Below the pieces are notes generated by a model. It saw only the letters and a list, made by a program, of their open reading frames with translations, was not told where the DNA came from and did no database searches. A DNA stretch of 64,000 nucleotides, from NCBI RefSeq assembly GCF_900096975.1, contig NZ_FMYQ01000007.1, positions 165,900-229,899 on the forward strand, in the 5' to 3' direction. The position numbers were made by a program, and so were the translations under genes. The DNA comes from Paraburkholderia lycopersici. Its GTDB lineage: Bacteria; Pseudomonadota; Gammaproteobacteria; Burkholderiales; Burkholderiaceae. Positions 41,426-49,835 of the stretch are shown here, piece by piece (the first letter of the stretch is position 1; the number at the start of each line of letters is the position of its first letter).

Positions 41426-41929
41426 ATGCAGCATGACGAATCCGGCTCGAAGCCGGCAGGACCCACATCGGCGGCGCAATTGCCCGCGGCGATCGTGCGC
41501 GGCCTCGACGGCGACCATCTCGAAGCGCATCTCGCCGACGCGATCCGCCTCTCGACCGTGAGCGAGGACGGCTGGCCGCACGCCGCGCAGCTGAGCGCGG
41601 GCGAGATCCTGGCCGTGAACGGCGCGGCGCTGCTCATTGCGATCTGGCCGCAATCGAATACCACGCGCAACCTCGCGCGCGACGGGCGCCTCACGCTCTC
41701 GCTCGCGCATGACGGCGCGCTGCTGGAAATCCGCGCGCGCGCGCACCTGGTCGCGCAGCGGCAAACGGCGCTCGAATTGAGCGTGTTCCGCGTGGAAATC
41801 GAATCGGTCGCCGAGCATCGCGCGAAATATGCCGAGGTGCTGGGCGGCGTGACGTTCCGCCTCCACGAGCCCGAGCGTGTGCTTGCGCGCTGGCGCGAGC
41901 AGATCGCCATGCTGCGCAAGTTTGCGTGA
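41426..41929 (+). CDS. Pyridoxamine 5'-phosphate oxidase-like flavin-binding protein
   Basis: 167-residue split-barrel protein of the PNPOx-like superfamily. The typical strand pattern is visible: AIRLSTVSEDGWPHAAQLSAGEILAVNG, ALLIAIWPQSNTTRNLARDGRLTLSLAHDGALLEIRARAHLV. Members bind FMN, F420 or haem; the cofactor and substrate cannot be read here. Start at ATG 41426, preceded by CGAGGAACGCCAC, a moderate ribosome binding site. Stand-alone gene. Confidence 0.8.
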   Translation: MQHDESGSKPAGPTSAAQLPAAIVRGLDGDHLEAHLADAIRLSTVSEDGWPHAAQLSAGEILAVNGAALLIAIWPQSNTTRNLARDGRLTLSLAHDGALLEIRARAHLVAQRQTALELSVFRVEIESVAEHRAKYAEVLGGVTFRLHEPERVLARWREQIAMLRKFA

Positions 41930-42067
41930 ACGGCGCGGCGCTGCCTTCGCAATGTTGTCATCGCCGATGTGTTAGCGTGTCCCACGGGGCGCACGCGCAC
42001 GTGACGCAAGCGCGTCGCGTGCGCCAACGGAAACGACAACGCGAACGACAACCGAAGCGCAACGACG

Positions 42068-42871
42068 ATGCAGACCACCGTACTCACAGACTGGCAGCAG
42101 TTCATGGCGCTGACCACGCAGCTCGACGGCTGGGCGTTTCGCGGCCAGCAGAACGCGCAGTGGCACCTCGAAAGCTCGCTTACCCGTTACATGCGCGACT
42201 ACGTGGGCGATCGGCTGCAATGGCGCCAGCGCGAGGAGCGCGCCATTCGCGTATTCCGCCGCAAGGCGCACAATTTTCTCGCGCATCCCGAACTGCTCAG
42301 GGACGACCTGCGCTGTCTCGCGCTCATGCAGCACCACGGCGCGCCCACGCGGCTGCTCGACTTCACGAAGAGCCCGTTCGTCGCGGCCTTTTTCGCGCTC
42401 GAGCGCGCGACCGGCGACGCCGCTGTCTATGCGCTCAACACGCCCGCGCTCTGGAACAGCCGCGCATTGCCCAAAGCGAATCCCACGTTCACGCGCGACG
42501 TGATCGACCCGCGCGTGCACGACAACTTCGATCGCTACTTCTTTAGCAACACGAACGAAATTCTCTGGTCGGGGGAACCCACGGAGATGGACGACCGGCT
42601 CGTCGCGCAGTCGGGCACGTTCGTCGTGCCTGGCGTGATCGACAAGCCGTTGCAGGCGATTCTCGAAGGCTACGAAAGCCACGAGGAACTGCTGCACAAG
42701 ATCGTCCTGCCCGCGCGCATACGCATGGACGCGATGAAGTGGCTCTATCGCATGAACATCACGAATGCGTCGCTGTTTCCGGGGCTCGACGGGCTCGCGC
42801 GTTCCATCGCGGTCGAGCTGGAGATCGTCTGGTCGGGCATGGTCGCGCCCGGCGCCGGTTCGACGAACTGA
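42068..42871 (+). CDS. FRG-domain protein
   Basis: 267 residues. The FRG domain is named for its Phe-Arg-Gly motif, seen here in LDGWAFRGQQNAQWHLESSLTRYM (about 19-42), followed by the conserved core LALMQHHGAPTRLLDFTKSPFVAAFFALE (about 88-116). FRG proteins are of uncertain function; some are encoded in mobile or defence contexts and some are proposed to act on nucleotides or in ADP-ribosylation. Here the gene stands alone, 138 bases after the oxidase-like gene and convergent with an NHL-repeat gene, with no toxin, TIR or nuclease partner seen. Confidence 0.88.
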   Translation: MQTTVLTDWQQFMALTTQLDGWAFRGQQNAQWHLESSLTRYMRDYVGDRLQWRQREERAIRVFRRKAHNFLAHPELLRDDLRCLALMQHHGAPTRLLDFTKSPFVAAFFALERATGDAAVYALNTPALWNSRALPKANPTFTRDVIDPRVHDNFDRYFFSNTNEILWSGEPTEMDDRLVAQSGTFVVPGVIDKPLQAILEGYESHEELLHKIVLPARIRMDAMKWLYRMNITNASLFPGLDGLARSIAVELEIVWSGMVAPGAGSTN

Positions 42872-42987
42872 TGCGCCCGCATCGGGCTTCGCCCACGGCG
42901 TTTCAGGGCCGCGGCAGATCGAGCCCCGGCGCGAGCCGTCGTGCCGGCCGCAGCGGCCGCACGGTGGTGGCGCGTGCGAGCGCGGCG

Positions 42988-44124
42988 CTACGCGTGCAGC
43001 ATGAGCTTCTGCACGCGCCAGTTCAGCAGTTCGGCAACGAAGAGCACGTCTTTCGCGGGACACGCCATTTCATGGATCCAGCCGAACTGCTTCGGCTGCT
43101 TGCCCGATTCGCCGAGCACGCCGAGCACTGCGCCGTCGAGCGTGAGCTTGTAGATACGCCCAGGGTAAGCGTCGGCGCTGTAGAGCACCTGGTCCGGGCT
43201 GGGCGAAATGCAGATCGCCCATGGCGAACCGGGCGCGAACGTGCCGGCCGCGATCGTCGCCTCGTCGGGTACATGGCCGATGGCCGGACGCGCGCCTGAC
43301 GGCACCGGCACGTCGATCGTGAACTGACGCAGGAACTTGCCGTCCGTGTCGAACACCTGAATGCGCCGATTGCTTCGGTCTGCGACATAAATGCGATCCT
43401 GCGCGTCCACCGCAATGCTGTGGGGCGTGTGGAACTGCCCCGGCCCCTTGCCGCGATCACCCCAGGACTTGAGCCAGTTGCCGTCCTTGTCGACCTTCGC
43501 CACGCGCGAGTTGATGTAGCCATCGCTGATGTACGTGTTTCCGGCCGCGTCCCACGCCACGTCGGTGACCTGCCGAAAGCGTCCGGGCTCGGCGGGCAAC
43601 GGCGGGTCGGGGTGCCTGAGCGGCGCCGTTTCCTCGTCGGCCGCTTCCTGCTTGCGGCCGAACACCATCGCCACGCGGCCTTCCGGCGTGAACTTGATGA
43701 CCATGTCCGAGCCTTTGTCCGTCACCCAGATGTTGTCCTGACGATCGATCTTGACGGTATGGGCAAACGACCACGCATACAGGTTGCGTCCGATCTCCCT
43801 GACGAACCGTCCATCGGCTGAAAACTCGAGCAGCTGCGCGGCTGCGGCGCCGTAGGCCGGGCCCGTGCTGTTGGCGCGCGAGAGCACGAAAATGTGCCCG
43901 TGCGAATTGACCGCGACGCCGGAGCACTCGCCGAAATACATGTCCACCGGCAAACGCACGGGGTCGGCAATGGAATCGTAAGCAATGGACGGAACCGGCT
44001 GCGCTTGCGCAAAGGCGGGCGTGGCGGCGAGTGCAGCCGTCGCCGCGAGGAACTGGCGGCGCGTGAAAGCGCCCTGCAACAGACCGCCGCAGCATGGGCA
44101 GCCGATGGAATGTAGCGGGCTCAT
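42988..44124 (-). CDS. Exported NHL-repeat beta-propeller protein with Tat signal
   Basis: 378 residues. The N-terminus has a Cys-rich stretch (SIGCPCCGG) and a twin-arginine signal (FTRRQFLAATAALAATPAFAQ, about 21-41). The rest is an NHL six-bladed propeller with repeats such as GVAVNSHGHIFVLSRAN, VKIDRQDNIWVTDKGS, VAWDAAGNTYISDGYINSRVAKVD and IAVDAQDRIYVADRSNRRIQVFD. It resembles the lyase-type propellers related to peptidyl-alpha-hydroxyglycine lyase, but the activity is not established. Start at ATG 44124, with AGGAGGAAAG about 6 bases upstream. Confidence 0.88.
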   Translation of the reverse strand: MSPLHSIGCPCCGGLLQGAFTRRQFLAATAALAATPAFAQAQPVPSIAYDSIADPVRLPVDMYFGECSGVAVNSHGHIFVLSRANSTGPAYGAAAAQLLEFSADGRFVREIGRNLYAWSFAHTVKIDRQDNIWVTDKGSDMVIKFTPEGRVAMVFGRKQEAADEETAPLRHPDPPLPAEPGRFRQVTDVAWDAAGNTYISDGYINSRVAKVDKDGNWLKSWGDRGKGPGQFHTPHSIAVDAQDRIYVADRSNRRIQVFDTDGKFLRQFTIDVPVPSGARPAIGHVPDEATIAAGTFAPGSPWAICISPSPDQVLYSADAYPGRIYKLTLDGAVLGVLGESGKQPKQFGWIHEMACPAKDVLFVAELLNWRVQKLMLHA

Positions 44125-44415
44125 GGGACTTTCCTCCTGTGCTTCGTAGGCAGTGGTTACAGTTGTGCATTGCGTTCCGGCGCGTCGGGCGTCTGCCCGA
44201 ACGCGCCGTGCCGTCCGCTGCCGGTAGCAAGATGCGTTCCCCGAAATGTTCATTCCCGCAGCGGGCCGCGAGAAGGGTCGTTGATCGCGTGAAGCGGTGT
44301 GAAGCGGGCTCTCGTTCGATCCGGCACCCTAAAGAATCCGCGCGCACAACCGTTACCGCAGTAATCGAGTGGAGGTTTACCGAACCGGAAGTCGCTTCGC
44401 CAACCAGGGTCGCCC

Positions 44416-45444
44416 ATGAGCCAAACGCCGAACACGCTGCCTCACTCCGGATTCGATAACGGCATGCTGCCGCGTTCGCAGCAGTTTTCCGCGTGGCGCG
44501 AGGCGGTGAGCGTCATCTTCGACACGCAAACCGCCGAGTCGCGCGACGCGGGTTTCGGGACCAGCGTGAGCGGCTATCTGTTCGGCGACGTGGTGCTGGG
44601 GTCGATACGCACCGGCGCGCAGCGCTACGATCGGTCGAGTGCGAAAATCGGCCGTGACGGCCACGATCAGTATGTTTTGCAGTTCTATCTAGGTGGCAGT
44701 TGCCGCGCGCGCGACGGCGGCGCGCACGCGTGCACGCAGCCGGGCGACATGTTCATCGTCGATGCGGCCCAGCCGCTCGCCACCGAAACCACACGAAGCG
44801 AGTTTCTGAATCTGGCGGTGCCGCGGCGTTTGCTGGCCCCCTTGCTGAACGCGCCCGACCAGCAGAGCATGCGCGTGATTCGCGGCGCCGACCCCACAGT
44901 CGCGCTGTTTCGCGAGCATCTGGTCGCGCTTCTCCGGCACGCCCCTCAGATGACGCTCGCGAACGCGCAGGCCATCATGCCCGCTACGCTGCAGCTCGCG
45001 GCTTCGGCGCTCAACGCGAGCGTGAGTCCGGAACACGCGCCGGCGGTTCAGCAGTGTGCCTTCGTGTCGATTTGCCGTCATGTGGAGAAGCGCCTGACCG
45101 ATCCGCAGTTGAGCGCGGAGCAGGTCGCGCGCGCGTTCGGCATTTCGCGCGCCACGCTGTACCGGCTTTTCGAGCCGGAAGGCGGATTCGCGACGTACGT
45201 GCGCGAGCGCCGCCTGCGCCGCTGCCGTGCGATGCTCGCCGACCCGGCGCGACGCGACATGCCGATCGCGGACATCGCCGCCGCACACGGCTTTGCCGAT
45301 GCCGCGAACTTCACGCGTGCGTTCCGCCGCTCGATTGGCCTTTCGCCGCGCGCGGTGCGCATGCTGGCGCTCAACGGCCGTGCCGGGCAGAGGGAAGACG
45401 CGGCGGGAGACGACTGGCGCTACTGGATGGCGCTGATGCGTTGA
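44416..45444 (+). CDS. AraC-family transcriptional regulator (AraC_binding_2 type)
   Basis: 342 residues. N-terminal cupin-like ligand-binding half (VILGSIRTGAQRYDRSSAKIGRDG-type region and QYVLQFYLGGS, about 55-110) and C-terminal double helix-turn-helix at about 235-330 (LSAEQVARAFGISRATLYRLFEPEGGFATYVRERRLRRCRAMLADPARRD, IADIAAAHGFADAANFTRAFRRSIGLSPRAVR). The family architecture is that of FeaR/ArgR-like regulators of amine or aromatic catabolism. It lies divergent to the NHL-repeat gene (291-base gap). Ligand and target unknown. Confidence 0.92.
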   Translation: MSQTPNTLPHSGFDNGMLPRSQQFSAWREAVSVIFDTQTAESRDAGFGTSVSGYLFGDVVLGSIRTGAQRYDRSSAKIGRDGHDQYVLQFYLGGSCRARDGGAHACTQPGDMFIVDAAQPLATETTRSEFLNLAVPRRLLAPLLNAPDQQSMRVIRGADPTVALFREHLVALLRHAPQMTLANAQAIMPATLQLAASALNASVSPEHAPAVQQCAFVSICRHVEKRLTDPQLSAEQVARAFGISRATLYRLFEPEGGFATYVRERRLRRCRAMLADPARRDMPIADIAAAHGFADAANFTRAFRRSIGLSPRAVRMLALNGRAGQREDAAGDDWRYWMALMR

Positions 45445-45603
45445 GCATGAATCACGCGGTTCGTGCAAGCCGCCGTGAGACAAAACAACAAATTTTTGAG
45501 ACGTAGGGACAGATTGTTGTGCCGCTCGTCCCGATTCATTGCCCCGTCATGCGCGGCCTGCAAAGATGCAGACGCCTGCGGGATCCAGGCATACGGGGGA
45601 ACA

Positions 45604-45903
45604 ATGAAAAAGAACCTGAAAAAGCCGCGCCAGGGCGGCCTGTACTACCACGAATCGGCGTATTCGCTCGAACTTGCGCGCGGCGCGTCGCATATCGCCA
45701 GCATGCTTTCGGCAGCGACGCAGGAAGCCGCCGTGCAGGAAGTTTTGCAGGAGTTCGTCGCGGCACACGGCACGCCGACGCTCGAGGCGTTTTGCTGGCT
45801 GCTGGCCGAGCGGCTCGAAAAGCGCGGCTGCGCGGTGGGCGCGATGAAAGCCCGAGGCTTCGACGCCGCCTGCCTGGCGCAGGAACTGGCCTGCGCGGGC
45901 TGA
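45604..45903 (+). CDS. Small hypothetical protein (99 residues)
   Basis: Basic N-terminus MKKNLKKPRQGGLYYHESAYSLE followed by an all-helical body (ASHIASMLSAATQEAAVQEVLQEFV, LEAFCWLLAERLEKRGCAVGAM) with three Cys. GGGGGA lies 5 bases before the ATG, supporting translation. No family is recognised; a small cytoplasmic or nucleic-acid-associated protein is possible from the basic start. Neighbours are unrelated. Confidence 0.68.
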   Translation: MKKNLKKPRQGGLYYHESAYSLELARGASHIASMLSAATQEAAVQEVLQEFVAAHGTPTLEAFCWLLAERLEKRGCAVGAMKARGFDAACLAQELACAG

Positions 45904-45997
45904 GTCGCGCCCCGACGATGCCGGCGATCCCGCCTCCGAAAATGCATTCGGATTCCTGCGGAATGGCGTCTTTTTACCTGCGGCGGCGCGGTTCGCT

Positions 45998-46267
45998 TTA
46001 GCTGCGTCCCGAATGCCTCACGCGCTTGATGACGAGCACGCAGAGCGCGGGCAGATGCACGATGCCCATCCCGCTTGCGATCACGGCCCACGGCGGCGCG
46101 ACGGTTCCGGACAGCATGGCGCTGACGACGCCAAAGCAAAGGCCGACCAGCAGCAGGACGGCGTGCGCGACGAGGCGCTTCGAGCCGGGCGCCGTGAAGC
46201 GCGGAAGGTTCGCGTGGACATACACCACGATCAGCAGGGCGACGGTGGCAACGGCGGGAAACAGCAT
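45998..46267 (-). CDS. Small integral membrane protein
   Basis: 89 residues with about three hydrophobic helices: LFPAVATVALLIVVYVHANL, LVAHAVLLLVGLCFGVVSAML and WAVIASGMGIVHLPALCVLVI, ending in a basic tail KRVRHSGRS. No named family recognised. AGAGGATCCGAAC precedes the ATG, a moderate ribosome binding site. Stand-alone, minus strand. Confidence 0.7.
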   Translation of the reverse strand: MLFPAVATVALLIVVYVHANLPRFTAPGSKRLVAHAVLLLVGLCFGVVSAMLSGTVAPPWAVIASGMGIVHLPALCVLVIKRVRHSGRS

Positions 46268-46396
46268 GTTCGGATCCTCTGGTCCAACGATGACGGGAGG
46301 CGCGCCACGGCGGAAGCGCTGCGCGAGGTGCGTCTGGGGTCTTCGACTGTAGTGGAGGATTGCCCTTGCGTCGATGGCCGTCGAATCGCGCGAGCC

Positions 46397-46513
46397 CTAG
46401 CACCAGACCACGCTGTCGTACGCGACGGTGCGGCGATAAACGTTCTTGCCGCGCCAGCTGGAAAACTCCATGTACGCGCATTCCAGCACCAGAATCCAGT
46501 TCGTCACTCGCAT
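46397..46513 (-). CDS. Possible 38-residue small protein
   Basis: MRVTNWILVLECAYMEFSSW followed by RGKNVYRRTVAYDSVVWC. The composition (four aromatic Trp/Tyr clusters, two Cys) is unlike the Ala/Arg-rich noise of shadow frames in this GC-rich DNA, and ACGGGGAACGGCG precedes the ATG. An upstream extension of the frame is Arg-rich and less credible. No family known. 46514-46845 beyond it shows no gene. Confidence 0.42.
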   Translation of the reverse strand: MRVTNWILVLECAYMEFSSWRGKNVYRRTVAYDSVVWC

Positions 46514-46845
46514 CGCCGTTCCCCGTTGTTCGTTCGACTGCGAGGCCAGTCTACGGTGTGCTCGCGCGCGACAATGCGGCGAGCAGGGCACGATATCGCG
46601 CGCAGTTCACCGCATTGCCGGGCCATCGGAGCGGCGTTTGCGAGGCGCGCGGCGCGAGCGCGAAGTCGAACGTGGCACGCCATGGCGTGGCGCCGTGCGC
46701 GACGCGCAACGCGACTCGAAGTCGGGTCGCGAACCGCATGCGGATTGTGCGCCCTTCGCCGCGAACCGCGCCGCGCGCGCATCGACGAGTCGCCATGACG
46801 GCCGCTGCGACGAGCGCATCGCGTCCGGAGCGGGACTCGCGTTCC

Positions 46846-47316
46846 TTAACCCGGTGGGTGGCGCTGGGGCGTGACGGGATCGACCGCGGCCCAGTACGGC
46901 TCGGCACCGTAGTAGGCGTGCAGCGTGCTGCCCCAGGTCGCGTCGGCCATGGAGGGCCAACTGTCCCTGTCGAAGCCCGGCGCCTCTTTCACGCGCTCGG
47001 ACGAGACGTTGAGCAGGAAACACTTGCGGCTCGTATCCAGCATGAGCGCGCTCCACGGAATGGCAAGCAGCTTGTCGCCGATGCCGAGAAAGCCGCCGCT
47101 CGACATCACGGCGTAGGCTACGCGGCCGCTTTGCACGTCGAGCATGATTTCCTTGATCCTGCCGACTTCCTGGCCGTCCGAGCTGAGCACGCGGTCGCTG
47201 TCGAGCGTGCTGGCCGCCATGACGTCGGGGCCCGGCCCCGCGGCGCTCACGCGGCCCTTCCCGACGATGCGCGCGCCGTTTCCCGTCGGCATGGGGGGAG
47301 GAGTGAAGGTGGGCAT
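46846..47316 (-). CDS. PRC-barrel domain protein
   Basis: 156 residues with a PRC-barrel at about 35-105: MAASTLDSDRVLSSDGQEVGRIKEIMLDVQSGRVAYAVMSSGGFLGIGDKLLAIPWSAL contains the conserved G-x-x-I/V-x-D...G-x-I-x-Y pattern. PRC-barrels occur in photosynthetic reaction centre H subunits, RimM and many stress-induced proteins; the specific role is unknown. AAGGAGACC precedes the ATG at 47316. A flexible Pro/Gly-rich N-terminus comes before the barrel. Confidence 0.87.
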   Translation of the reverse strand: MPTFTPPPMPTGNGARIVGKGRVSAAGPGPDVMAASTLDSDRVLSSDGQEVGRIKEIMLDVQSGRVAYAVMSSGGFLGIGDKLLAIPWSALMLDTSRKCFLLNVSSERVKEAPGFDRDSWPSMADATWGSTLHAYYGAEPYWAAVDPVTPQRHPPG

Positions 47317-47469
47317 GATGGTCTCCTTGATGGAGGGAACAACGTTGAGTCAGGCCAGACTCCCGGCGATTCCCATGTCATGCGGCAGGCGATGCCGCGG
47401 CGGTGCTGGCCGCCATAAGGCTGCTGCAGCAAGCCGCGTACCGCGGGCCGGCGGCCTGCTTTTCGGGGC

Positions 47470-47506
47470 TTGAACGATACTTTCGAAACCCTGACCAATC
47501 GTTCAA
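47470..47506. promoter_or_regulatory. 9-bp inverted repeat in the gap upstream of the GGDEF gene
   Basis: TTGAACGAT (47470-47478) and ATCGTTCAA (47498-47506) are perfect complements separated by 19 bases. A second dyad, GATTCG-GATAT-CGAATC, lies at 47518-47534. Both are in the 524-base gap 47317-47840, which holds no gene. They could be regulator sites for either divergent gene (PRC-barrel or GGDEF) or an RNA hairpin. Confidence 0.45.
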
Positions 47507-47840
47507 ATGCACAATGAGATTCGGATATCGAATCAATTTGGACGAAGAGGTGGACAGGGCGAGATGCGCAACGCATGCGGCTCGGTAGCGGCGTGCAAGG
47601 AGCGGTTGCGCCGCGCAGACAGTCTGTCGGCTGCGACGATCCGCATATCGAACGTTCGTGCTGTTCATGTGCGGGTGCCCACCGGCGCAGTGCCCGTTGA
47701 ACCGCCTGGCGTCGCGCGCGTTTTTGCCGCAGCGAATCTGCGCTTCAGTTTTCGCCGTGCGAGGCCGATAACCCACTGACGAGGCGCGCCGGTGCGCAAA
47801 GCGCCACGCAATCGTTTTCTGTTCTGGCGAGACCCACGCA

Positions 47841-49754
47841 ATGATCACAGCCCCGCTTCCTCTGGACGAGGACGCCCGCCTTCGGGCGCTGCGGCAACTC
47901 GACATACTCGATACCGATCCCGAAGAAGCATTCGACCGCATCTCGCGGCTCGCGGCCTTCGCTTTCGGCATGCCGATCGTGCTGATCTCGCTCGTCGACG
48001 AAAAACGCCAGTGGTTCAAATCGCATCACGGGCTCGAAGCCTGCGAAACGCCGCGCAGCGTGTCGTTCTGTGCGCACGCCGTGCTCAGCAAACGCATGCT
48101 CGTGGTCGAAGATGCGCTCGACGACGAGCGCTTTCTCGACAATCCGCTCGTGACCGGCGCGCCGAACATCCGCTTCTATGCGGGCTCGCCGCTGCGGCTG
48201 AACGACGGTCAGGTGGTCGGCACACTCTGCCTGATCGACTCGCAGCCGCGCACGTTCGACGACGCTCAGGGCGCCATGCTTGCGGAATTCGCGCGCCTCG
48301 TGGAGCGCGAGCTCGAGCTTCGCCGGCAACTGATCCGCGCGCGCACGGCGCACGAACGCGACCGCCGATCGCTCGCGATCAGCGAGGCGCGCTTCCGAAC
48401 CGTGTTCCAGCGAACGCCGATCGGCAAGGCCGTGGTCGATCTCGACGGCCGCTTTCTCGACGTGAACCAGACGTTCTCGGAGATCATCGGCTACGACGAG
48501 AGCGAACTGCGCGAGCGCACGTTCATGTCGGTCACGCACCCGGCCGACGTCGCCGCCGATCTCGCGCTTTGCGCGGAACTGGTTGCGGGCCGCCAGGCGT
48601 CGTATGCGATCGAAAAGCGCTATCTGCGTCCCGACGGCGGGACCGTGTGGGTCAATCTCGCCGTCTCGCTCGTGCGCGACGTGTCGGGCGCGCCGCTGCA
48701 TTTCATCGCGGCGATGCAGGACATCAGCAGCCGCAAGAAGAGCGAGGAGGCGCTGCGCAACTATCACGTCGAGCTCGAGGAGCGCGTGCGCGAGCGCACG
48801 GCGGAGCTGCGGCGCAGCCGCGACGCGCTGCAGACCATCACCGACAATCTGCCCGCGCTGATAGCGGTGGTCGATCGCGATCTTCGCTATCAGTTCAACA
48901 ACGAGACGTTTCGCCGGGTCTTTGGCGTCGACCCCGCGGCGCTGCGCGGACGCAGCCTGAGCGAGATGCTGCGCCCGGAAATATTCGAGCAGTTGCAGCC
49001 GCTCTTCGCACGCGCGCTGGCCGGCGAGCGCGTGAGTTGCGACGAGGTGCGCTACATGGCGGACGCCGACCGCATCTGGTCGGCCACCTACATTCCGGCC
49101 AAGCGCGACGGCAAGGTGACCGGCTTCTACATCATGGCGCACGACGTGACCGAGCAGCATCTCAGCGAGCAGCGTCTGCGCGAAAGCGCGCTCGTCGACC
49201 CGCTCACGGGGCTCGCCAACCGGCGCGCGCTGCAGGACGCGCTGTCCGAACTGCGCGCGGGCGGCGAGCCCTTCGCGCTCTTCTTCATCGACATGGACGG
49301 CTTCAAGGCCGTCAACGACCGCTACGGCCACGACGTGGGCGACGCGTTGCTCAAGGAGATCGCGGACAGGATCGCCGCCACGGTGCGCACGGGCGACGTG
49401 GTGAGCCGCCTGGGCGGCGACGAATTCGTCGTGGCGAGCCGCGGCGTGGACGACGCGCGCACCGGCGAGCGCATCGCGGCCGCGATTTGCCGCGAGGTGT
49501 CGAAGGCGTTCGTCATTGCGGGGCGCGTAATCGAGACGAGCGCGAGCGTGGGGGTGGTGCTGGCCGGCGCCGCGGGGGCGGCGAGCGTCATGGGCGCGGC
49601 GAGCATGGTGCTCTCGACCGGGGCGGAGAACAAGGCGCTGGCCGACGACCCGCTCTGTCTTGCGGACGCCGCGATGTACGAGGCCAAGCGCGCCGGGCGC
49701 AATACCTGGCGTATCGCGCCGAGCGCCGAGATGATGGCGGCGATGGACGTGTGA
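47841..49754 (+). CDS. Cytoplasmic diguanylate cyclase with GAF-PAS-PAS-GGDEF architecture
   Basis: 637 residues, no transmembrane segment. GAF domain about 20-165 (LAAFAFGMPIVLISLVDEKRQWFKS, FCAHAVLSKRMLVVEDALDDERFLDNPLV), PAS1 about 180-300, a coiled coil (NYHVELEERVRERTAELRRSRD), PAS2 about 325-440, and GGDEF about 450-630. The cyclase site is an intact GGDEF with the upstream inhibitory RxxD (RTGD five residues before it), and DPLTGLANRRAL opens the domain. It makes c-di-GMP from two GTP. A low-complexity Ala/Gly/Ser insertion (about 25 residues) sits between the last strands of the GGDEF domain. Confidence 0.93.
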   Translation: MITAPLPLDEDARLRALRQLDILDTDPEEAFDRISRLAAFAFGMPIVLISLVDEKRQWFKSHHGLEACETPRSVSFCAHAVLSKRMLVVEDALDDERFLDNPLVTGAPNIRFYAGSPLRLNDGQVVGTLCLIDSQPRTFDDAQGAMLAEFARLVERELELRRQLIRARTAHERDRRSLAISEARFRTVFQRTPIGKAVVDLDGRFLDVNQTFSEIIGYDESELRERTFMSVTHPADVAADLALCAELVAGRQASYAIEKRYLRPDGGTVWVNLAVSLVRDVSGAPLHFIAAMQDISSRKKSEEALRNYHVELEERVRERTAELRRSRDALQTITDNLPALIAVVDRDLRYQFNNETFRRVFGVDPAALRGRSLSEMLRPEIFEQLQPLFARALAGERVSCDEVRYMADADRIWSATYIPAKRDGKVTGFYIMAHDVTEQHLSEQRLRESALVDPLTGLANRRALQDALSELRAGGEPFALFFIDMDGFKAVNDRYGHDVGDALLKEIADRIAATVRTGDVVSRLGGDEFVVASRGVDDARTGERIAAAICREVSKAFVIAGRVIETSASVGVVLAGAAGAASVMGAASMVLSTGAENKALADDPLCLADAAMYEAKRAGRNTWRIAPSAEMMAAMDV

Positions 49755-49774
49755 CGTGCGGCTAGCCGCACGTC
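49753..49774. terminator. Palindromic hairpin between the convergent GGDEF and glgX genes
   Basis: Perfect 10-bp stem GACGTGCGGC / GCCGCACGTC with TA between, beginning in the GGDEF stop codon. There is no T tract on either side, so termination is plausible but not typical. Confidence 0.4.
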
Positions 49775-49835
49775 CCGCCAGGCGTCGCCGAGCGCACGGG
49801 CGGCGCTGCCGCTGGCACACGGCGCTCCATGCCGT

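Noticed and set aside
41052..41468. Minus-strand frame of 138 codons between the response regulator and the oxidase-like gene
   Set aside because: It overlaps coding sequence at both ends, has Arg/Pro-rich noise composition and no ribosome binding site.
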